Positions 59,167 through 64,000 of a DNA stretch of 64,000 nucleotides are shown here, one piece after another; the first letter of the stretch is position 1, and the number at the start of each line of letters is the position of its first letter. Below the pieces are notes generated by a model. It saw only the letters and a program-made list of their open reading frames with translations. It did not search any database and was not told where the DNA came from. This DNA comes from Streptococcus sp. LQJ-218 (GTDB taxonomy: Bacteria; Bacillota; Bacilli; Lactobacillales; Streptococcaceae), in NCBI RefSeq assembly GCF_003428885.1, contig NZ_QQRU01000004.1, forward strand, positions 161,970 to 225,969, given 5' to 3'. Position numbers and translations under genes: made by a program.

Positions 59167-60390
59167 TTAGTCTTTATAAGCTACGATACCAATGATGGTA
59201 TCAACTGCATGTTCCATGGTCTGAAGGCTGACGTATTCAAAACGCCCGTGCATATTTTCACCACCCGCAAAGATATTTGGAGTTGGGATTCCCATAAAGG
59301 AAATCTTAGAGCCATCTGTCCCACCTCGGATTGGTTCAATAATAGGCTTGATCCCTAAATCTTCCATCACGGCTTTAGCAATGGTAATTGGAGTCATGTC
59401 TTTTTCAATGACTTCTTTCATATTGTAGTATTGGTCTGTCAAGTTTAGGCTGACACGGTCGCTACCAAGTTCTTGATTCATCTTATCAGCGATAGACTGC
59501 ATGGCTGCTTTACGCGCTTCAAAGGCATCTTTTTCAAAATCACGAATGATGTAGCTTGCACGCGCCTCCTCAACGCTCCCAGAAATATCCATAAGATGAT
59601 AGAAACCTTGGTAGCCATCCGTTAACTCAGGTCGGTCATTCTCTGGAAGTTGATTATGAAAATCAATCGCTAGCTGAAGAGCATTAACCATCTGACCTTT
59701 GGCAGTACCAGGGTGGACATTGCGTCCTTGGAAATGGAGTTCAGCAGCAGCTGCTGAGAAGGTCTCGTACTGAAGTTCACCTAGTGGGCCACCATCAACA
59801 GTGTAAGCAAAATCAACATCAAAATCTTCTGCATCGAATTGATTAGCACCGACACCGATTTCTTCATCTGGACCAAAACCAACACGAATCTCACAGTGTT
59901 TGATTTCAGGATGGGCAGTCAGATATTCAATGGCAGTCATAATCTCAGCAATTCCTGACTTGTCATCAGCACCTAGCAAGGTTGTTCCATCGGTTGTGAT
60001 GAGCGTTTGCCCTGGATATTTCTCAAGACTCTTAAAGTCAGCTGGATCGAGTTTGAAACCAGAATTTCCAAGATCAATCACACCACCATCGTAGTGTTCA
60101 ATTACCTGTGGATTGACTCCTTCGGCATTAAAGTCAGCAGTATCCATGTGAGAGATAAAGCCAATCTTACGAGTCAAGCTAGGGTCGTTAGCTGGAAGAG
60201 TACCGATAGCAAAACCATTTGGTAGATAATAAACATTTTGTAATCCTACACGTTTCATTTCAGGAATTAGGACATTGGTTGCGAAGTCAACCTGACTCTG
60301 CGTACTTGGAGTAGTAGTAGAGTGTTCATCAGAGCGCGTGTTAACCTTAACATAGGTTAAGAAGCGGTCCAAGAGATTGGGGTAAGTCAT
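59167..60390 (-). CDS. pepT: Peptidase T (tripeptidase)
   Basis: A 407-residue zinc aminopeptidase of the M20 family that removes the N-terminal residue from tripeptides. Zinc ligands lie in ISHMDTAD (near 79), GADDKSG (near 140), GPDEEIG (near 174), and the C-terminal [20 protein letters not shown] precedes the ATG; promoter TGATACAAT on the minus strand is about 60421-60429. Single gene. Confidence 0.95.
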   Translation of the reverse strand: MTYPNLLDRFLTYVKVNTRSDEHSTTTPSTQSQVDFATNVLIPEMKRVGLQNVYYLPNGFAIGTLPANDPSLTRKIGFISHMDTADFNAEGVNPQVIEHYDGGVIDLGNSGFKLDPADFKSLEKYPGQTLITTDGTTLLGADDKSGIAEIMTAIEYLTAHPEIKHCEIRVGFGPDEEIGVGANQFDAEDFDVDFAYTVDGGPLGELQYETFSAAAAELHFQGRNVHPGTAKGQMVNALQLAIDFHNQLPENDRPELTDGYQGFYHLMDISGSVEEARASYIIRDFEKDAFEARKAAMQSIADKMNQELGSDRVSLNLTDQYYNMKEVIEKDMTPITIAKAVMEDLGIKPIIEPIRGGTDGSKISFMGIPTPNIFAGGENMHGRFEYVSLQTMEHAVDTIIGIVAYKD

Positions 60391-60543
60391 AAAAAACTCC
60401 TTTTGAATTCATTTTTTCCATTGTATCATAGAAAGGAGAGAAAAACAAAAGACAGAAGTTCGAGAAATTCATTATGTTAGCGTTTACTTATCAGTGGATT
60501 CATGATAAAACAAACTTGATAAAAACATCACAAGAAAGCAGTT

Positions 60544-61154
60544 ATGAAAAAAGTAATTTTAATAATGACCTTCTGTCCGCCAGAAGAGATTAGCTTTGAG
60601 GGTGTGGTTGGTCAGATGGAGGCAGATGGTATTGAGCAGTGTATTTGTTTGATTTTGGATTCCCTTTACTCGTTCTACTCTGTCATGGATACGAGAAATT
60701 TTTAGAAAGCAAACAATTTCAATTTTTAGTTGTCAAGAAGAAACTAGACTTGAATCCAGAGCAATATACCAACACTTGGCAAAGTGAAAGTAATATTGGT
60801 ATTCTTCGGATTAAGCCAGATGTTTTGGAGTATTTTGGAGACCATCCAGACCACTATATTTTTGTACCAATTCGTTTTATCAGTGAACACATTGAAGTCT
60901 TGTTTGATAACGATATGAAATGTTATGAGTCTTGTCAAGAATGTGGGGTGAACTACCATCGTCCACCAATGCCAAATATGGATTCTCGTTTGATTGATGC
61001 TTTGATTAGTACAGTTAGAGCTAATGAGCATCAAGAATTTAAGAAATTTCTCCCAGACGAAGAGACTTTTGATGAGTTTGTTCCTTCAGATGAAACTAAA
61101 AATTTCTTGAACAAATCTCAAGATTTACAAATACCTAGATTTGTAAAAAATTGA
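60544..61154 (+). pseudogene. Unknown gene, probably split by a frameshift
   Basis: From 60544 (ATG with AAGAAAG upstream) the frame reads [21 protein letters not shown] and stops at 60705 after 53 residues. The next frame, offset by minus one base, continues from about 60640 to 61154 and codes a soluble C-terminal part ([20 protein letters not shown]...) with charged, non-hydrophobic composition and CQECG. The offset fits one lost base near 60640-60650. I do not recognise the family. It might instead be two overlapping genes. No operon partner. Confidence 0.5.
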
Positions 61155-61180
61155 TTGAGAAAAAGGTCGTGAAAATGTTA

Positions 61181-61331
61181 AAACTCTTCGAAAATCTCTT
61201 CAAAGCACGTTAATGTCGCCTTACCGCAGGTATGGTTACTGACTTCGTCAGTTCTATCCACAACCTCAAAGCAGTGCTTTGAGCAGCCTGCGGCTAGTTT
61301 CCTAGTTTGCTCTTTGATTTTCATTGAGTAT
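61181..61331 (+). repeat. BOX repeat element, forward orientation
   Basis: AACTCTTCGAAAATCTC to TTTTCATTGAGTAT with the TGACTTCGTCAG palindrome and AAAGCAGTGCTTTGAG in place. The first bases are altered relative to other copies. Confidence 0.92.
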
Positions 61332-61392
61332 AAGATGCCTTATCTTATTGAGAGAAGGCTTGAAAAGCAGATAAATTACCAAAAGAGTAAAG

Positions 61393-61425
61393 AAAAAAGG
61401 ATTTAGCTTTGTGCTAGATCCTTTT
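61393..61425 (-). terminator. Terminator of mscL
   Basis: AAAAGGATTTAGC (61395-61407) pairs with GCTAGATCCTTTT (61413-61425), one mismatch; a T run follows on the minus strand. Confidence 0.8.
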
Positions 61426-61431
61426 AATTGA

Positions 61432-61815
61432 TTATTTTTTCTCAAGAAGGGTTTTGATTTCTTGAAGTACTTCCAACTCAGTTGGACCAACAGGAGCTTC
61501 TTCAGCTTCTTCTTTCTTAGTAAGGCTTTGAGCTTTTTCAATACCTTTGATAACGAAGAAGAGAACAGTACCGATAACTAAGAAGTTGATAACGGCGCTC
61601 AAGAAGCTACCATAACCAACACCATTCCATGAAAGTTCAGCGATACGCTCAACTTTAGCAGCCTTCAAAGCTGGGTTCAAAATAAGTGGAGTGATGATAT
61701 CGTTAACAAGTGATGTAACAATTGCACCAAATGCAGAGGCAATGATCACACCGACAGCAAGGTCAACAACATTACCACGAAGCAAAAAGGCTTTAAGATC
61801 TTTTAACATTTTCAT
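61432..61815 (-). CDS. mscL: Large-conductance mechanosensitive channel MscL
   Basis: A 127-residue protein with two membrane helices (about 14-45 and 70-95), a pore helix start LRGNVVDLAVGVIIASAFGAIV and a charged C-terminal helix. It opens on membrane tension and releases solutes in osmotic downshock. GGAAAGG is upstream of the start. Confidence 0.94.
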   Translation of the reverse strand: MKMLKDLKAFLLRGNVVDLAVGVIIASAFGAIVTSLVNDIITPLILNPALKAAKVERIAELSWNGVGYGSFLSAVINFLVIGTVLFFVIKGIEKAQSLTKKEEAEEAPVGPTELEVLQEIKTLLEKK

Positions 61816-61892
61816 AATTTCCTTTCCAAAATTTTTACTCTTTATTATATATTAATTAAGAAATGCTTGCAAGCTATATGATTAATTTTTTC

Positions 61893-62324
61893 TTATTTTT
61901 TAAAAATAAATACCTTACTAAAAATATAATTAAGAATAATTATCAAAAATTGTGCAATGATAGTTTCAATTGCATTTATCTTGTCAATATTATTATTTAC
62001 AAATTGCCCTATGATATGAGGGAATTGAGTCACAAACAGAAAAGTAAAAAGCAAATCTAACAGAAAAGTAGAAAGACGAGCTAGAGTAAATTTCATTAAA
62101 CGGATAAGTCGATTCTTACTTGTTTGCTTAAACACGATTGTATCATTTGTGATAAAGGCAAAGAGAATACCGATACTATTTGCTAGGGCAGTAGCAAGGA
62201 GTTCCTGATGACTTAGTTGATAAATGACTAGTCTGGATAGAATAGAGACCAGAGTCGTCGCTAGTCCAAAAAAGAGATAAGCCAAAAGTTCGTTCTTAAA
62301 GAAGTTTTGAATACATTTTTTCAT
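61893..62324 (-). CDS. GtrA-like family membrane protein
   Basis: A 143-residue protein with four membrane segments (about 14-30, 44-60, 78-98, 118-135) of the GtrA/DPMS family, often involved in flipping lipid-linked sugars for glycosylation; no glycosyltransferase lies next to it here. Nothing precedes the ATG like a Shine-Dalgarno, while TATACT lies 6 nt ahead: predicted leaderless. It is divergent from queT. Confidence 0.82.
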   Translation of the reverse strand: MKKCIQNFFKNELLAYLFFGLATTLVSILSRLVIYQLSHQELLATALANSIGILFAFITNDTIVFKQTSKNRLIRLMKFTLARLSTFLLDLLFTFLFVTQFPHIIGQFVNNNIDKINAIETIIAQFLIIILNYIFSKVFIFKK

Positions 62325-62330
62325 ACTTTC

Positions 62331-62339
62331 AGTATAGCA
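62331..62339 (-). promoter_or_regulatory. gtrA promoter, predicted leaderless start
   Basis: On the minus strand TGC, TATACT (62331-62336), then GAAAGT and the ATG at 62324. The -35 is poor. Confidence 0.65.
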
Positions 62340-62354
62340 TAAAACAGGCTATTG

Positions 62355-62363
62355 TGCTATACT
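62355..62363 (+). promoter_or_regulatory. Extended -10 promoter of queT
   Basis: TGC followed by TATACT (62358-62363). It mirrors the gtrA promoter across a 20-bp gap. A perfect inverted repeat GGGTTGATT/AATCAACCC (62368-62386) follows, at the very start of the transcript. Confidence 0.7.
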
Positions 62364-62385
62364 AGTAGGGTTGATTGAATCAACC

Positions 62386-62444
62386 CTTGGTGCTTAGCTT
62401 CTTTCACCAAGCATATTACACGCGGGCAACCGCCAAAGGAGAAA
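62386..62444 (+). ncRNA. preQ1-II riboswitch (COG4708 motif)
   Basis: The sequence is nearly that of the Streptococcus preQ1-II riboswitch as I recall it: stem CTTGGTG (62386-62392)/CACCAAG (62405-62411), the CATATTACA internal segment, hairpin GCGG-GCAA-CCGC (62422-62433), then CAAAGGAG. The last segment includes the queT ribosome-binding site; binding of preQ1 folds a pseudoknot that hides it. The family is known to precede queT-like genes in Streptococcaceae. Confidence 0.92.
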
Positions 62445-62446
62445 AG

Positions 62447-62956
62447 ATGAAACAATTAACCGTTCGTGATGTAGCAGATATTGCAATTGTTGCTGCTATC
62501 TATGTCGTTTTAACTGTCACACCACCCCTAAATGCCATCAGTTACGGTGCTTATCAGTTCCGCATTTCAGAAATGATGAACTTTATGGCCTTTTACAATC
62601 CTAAGTACATTATCGGAGTTACTATCGGTTGTATGATTGCTAATTTCTTTAGCTTCGGACAGCTAGATGTCTTTGTTGGTGGTGGATCAACCTTAGTATT
62701 TCTCAGTCTAGGTGTTTGGCTTTTTGCAAAATACAGCAAAGACTATCTCTTTAATGGATTGATTCGAAAAGATCATTTCTTCTTTTCAATCCTCTTTTCA
62801 CTTTCCATGTTTACCATTGCTGCCGAGTTGAATATCGTAGCGCAATTACCATTTTTCCTTACTTGGTTTACAACAGGAATCGGCGAATTTGCCTCATTGA
62901 TAATTGGTGCAATTATCATTGGTAAAATTGGTCGTCGAATTGATTTAAGCAAATAG
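62447..62956 (+). CDS. queT: QueT family ECF S component, queuosine-precursor transporter
   Basis: A 169-residue membrane protein with five to six segments, from the QueT (COG4708) family of S components. It would bring in preQ1 or preQ0 for tRNA queuosine, which these streptococci cannot make from GTP. The ATG at 62447 follows AAAGGAG, which is part of the riboswitch. A terminator follows. Confidence 0.92.
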   Translation: MKQLTVRDVADIAIVAAIYVVLTVTPPLNAISYGAYQFRISEMMNFMAFYNPKYIIGVTIGCMIANFFSFGQLDVFVGGGSTLVFLSLGVWLFAKYSKDYLFNGLIRKDHFFFSILFSLSMFTIAAELNIVAQLPFFLTWFTTGIGEFASLIIGAIIIGKIGRRIDLSK

Positions 62957-62965
62957 AAGAAGATA

Positions 62966-62993
62966 GGCTAGGTAGCTCTTACCTGGCTTTTTC
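62966..62993 (+). terminator. Terminator of queT
   Basis: GCTAGGTA pairs with TACCTGGC (one wobble), followed by five T. Confidence 0.8.
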
Positions 62994-63016
62994 TTATGGA
63001 AAATTTCTAAGGAACC

Positions 63017-63045
63017 TTGACAAGTTTTTCTAACTATAGTATACT
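63017..63045 (+). promoter_or_regulatory. Promoter of tRNA-Thr
   Basis: Perfect TTGACA (63017-63022), 17 bp, TATACT (63040-63045); the tRNA starts 11 bp later. Confidence 0.85.
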
Positions 63046-63055
63046 TTTTAAGTAA

Positions 63056-63128
63056 GCTGATTTAGCTCAGTTGGCAGAGCGCATCCATGGTAAGGATGAG
63101 GTCGCCGGTTCAATCCCGGCAATTAGCA
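63056..63128 (+). tRNA. tRNA-Thr (anticodon GGT)
   Basis: A 73-nt cloverleaf: acceptor GCTGATT/AATTAGC, anticodon stem CATCC/GGATG with loop ATGGTAA (anticodon GGT), T arm GCCGG/CCGGC with GGTTCAATCC. No encoded CCA. It is a single tRNA with its own promoter and terminator (CCCTTG/CAAGGG, 63145-63162, then TTTTTG). Confidence 0.95.
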
Positions 63129-63141
63129 TTAAATAGACAGA

Positions 63142-63168
63142 AAAGCCCTTGATTTACAAGGGTTTTTG
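63142..63168 (+). terminator. Terminator of tRNA-Thr
   Basis: CCCTTG and CAAGGG arms around ATTTA, flanked by A and T runs. Confidence 0.85.
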
Positions 63169-63225
63169 TTATCTCTGCCCCAAATTTTCAAAGTTATTTT
63201 TTATTCATCTGTGTAAATAAAACTA

Positions 63226-63369
63226 ATACTCAATGAAAATCAAAGAACAAACTAGGAAACTAGCTGCAGGCTGCTCAAAGCACTGCTTTGAGGTTGTGGA
63301 TAGAACTGACGAAGTCAGTCACTATACGTACGGTAAGGCGACGCTGACGAAGTTTGAAGAGATTTTCGG
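63226..63369 (-). repeat. BOX repeat element, reverse, cut at its boxA end
   Basis: Plus-strand start ATACTCAATGAAAATCAAAG with all parts, but it ends GATTTTCG where other copies read on AAGAGTAT. The break is the start of the direct repeat at 63368. Confidence 0.92.
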
Positions 63370-63558
63370 GTAAATTTCCAAACTAAGTTCCACTGCTAAT
63401 CCAAGTGGAAGTTAGTCTGATAAAAATTGGAAAAACCAGTGAAATGCGTGGGTAAATTCCCAAACTAAGTTCCACTGCTAATCCAAGTGGAAGTTAGTCT
63501 GATAAAAATTGTAAAAACCAGTGGAAATCCGTGTCAGGGTAAGTTCCACTGGTTTTTC
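63368..63558. repeat. Two tandem 82-bp repeats and a partial third, with hairpins
   Basis: GGGTAAATTTCCAAACTAAG at 63368 and its near copy at 63450 start two units of 82 bp that differ at a few positions; a shorter GGGTAAGTTCCACT begins about 63537. Each unit contains an ACTAAGTTCCACT/AGTGGAAGTTAGT hairpin. At the end, AAAAACCAGTGGAA (63513-63526) and TTCCACTGGTTTTT (63544-63557) are a perfect 14-bp inverted pair. The 100 bp to 63659 hold another possible hairpin (AATCCC/GGGATT around 63618-63652) and no gene. Confidence 0.85.
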
Positions 63559-63659
63559 TAATACTTGATTTCATCGCTTTTGTAGCCGAAAAGAATAGAA
63601 AAAAAGAGCGCACAAAATCCCCTCATCTGAAACGTTTAAATGGGATTGAAGATTAGTTT

Positions 63660-64000
63660 TTAGATTTTATGTTGGAGTAATGTAGACGACTGACAGACGT
63701 CTTCTGCAGGTATATTAGAAATGCCTAGAAGCTTAGGAATCTCTTCTCCATAGGTAAATGCAAAGAGCTCATAGGCTGACTTTCCATTCAAAGCAGCACG
63801 TTTGACGCTGTTGACATGTGAACAGACGAGATTAATATCCTCTTGAGTTAAGTTGTCAAAGGAAGTTCCTTTAGGTAGAATGTCGCGAATCAGCGTGTGA
63901 TTTTTCTCAATTCTCCCTTTCTGGTCAGAGCGATTAGGGTCACAAAAGAAAAGCTTACTCTCTCCTCGCACATCCATTTCGATATCATCAACCCTGGCAA
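63660..64000 (-). mobile_element. 3' part of an IS30-like transposase gene
   Basis: The frame runs in from beyond the window edge and codes about 113 residues of a C-terminal DDE transposase: the Glu-containing block FFCDPNRSDQKGRIEKNH, then IRDILPKGTSFDNLTQEDINLVCSHVNSVKRAALNGKSAYELF, which follows the IS30 family pattern (PKGT, then N..R..L.G..). The rest of the gene, including the first catalytic Asp residues, is outside. Whether it is whole cannot be told. The 3' end of the gene faces the repeats at 63368. Confidence 0.75.

Overview
The window is chromosomal DNA of a mitis-group Streptococcus, close to S. pneumoniae, S. pseudopneumoniae or S. mitis. The reasons are six BOX repeats (a pneumococcus-type intergenic repeat), a VicRKX operon, polyhistidine-triad (Pht) surface proteins beside the zinc lipoprotein AdcAII, a preQ1-II riboswitch, and near-identity of many proteins to pneumococcal ones as I remember them. 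The order of gene blocks is not the pneumococcal order I remember, so a non-pneumococcal mitis-group strain is more likely. I ran no database search.

Layout. 0-2 kb: CoA synthesis and a probable pantothenate ECF S-component (coaB-coaC-panT, minus strand). 2-7 kb: fhs, pcrA, radC. 7-12 kb, minus strand: rex with a class-I amidotransferase, then prs, cysteine desulfurase and two small conserved genes, then a CYTH protein. 12-16.7 kb: relQ-nadK-rluD, pta, mutY. 16.8-20 kb: vicR-vicK-vicX and a thioredoxin-fold gene. 20-26 kb: pgm, an ABC-F ATPase, an Rgg regulator with an MFS transporter. 26-38 kb: ligA, pullulanase, the glycogen operon glgBCDA under a CcpA-type site, a HAD phosphatase and glycerate kinase. 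38-45 kb: yueI, enolase, murA2, GNAT, a CBS/HTH gene and map. 45-49.6 kb: ribF, yitT, degV, hup, ccdA and an extracellular thioredoxin. 49.7-60.4 kb: amino-acid permease, adcAII, two long Pht genes, pepT. 60.5-64 kb: a broken unknown gene, mscL, gtrA, queT with riboswitch, tRNA-Thr, repeats and the 3' part of an IS30-like transposase.

How it works together. The glg genes and pullulanase form one glycogen and alpha-glucan block, with pgm also present. AdcAII and both Pht proteins form a zinc-scavenging set. Their two promoters share one design: TTGACA, 17 bp, a -10 box, and then tandem AdcR-like operators starting one base later. CcdA plus the lipoprotein thioredoxin form an extracellular thiol-redox pair.

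Most notable patterns. (1) Seven genes (coaB, mutY, the ABC-F gene, ligA, yueI, ribF, gtrA) have a -10 box ending exactly 6 nt before the start codon and no Shine-Dalgarno, which predicts leaderless mRNAs; six of the seven have an extended -10. (2) glgB carries two single-A deletions and the CBS/HTH gene a single-A insertion, all in A runs, so either real lesions or assembly errors. (3) MutY lacks the iron-sulfur cysteines and its last 16 residues are encoded by a BOX element. (4) Both Pht genes carry internal duplications. I found no CRISPR array, prophage or clearly new multi-gene defence system.
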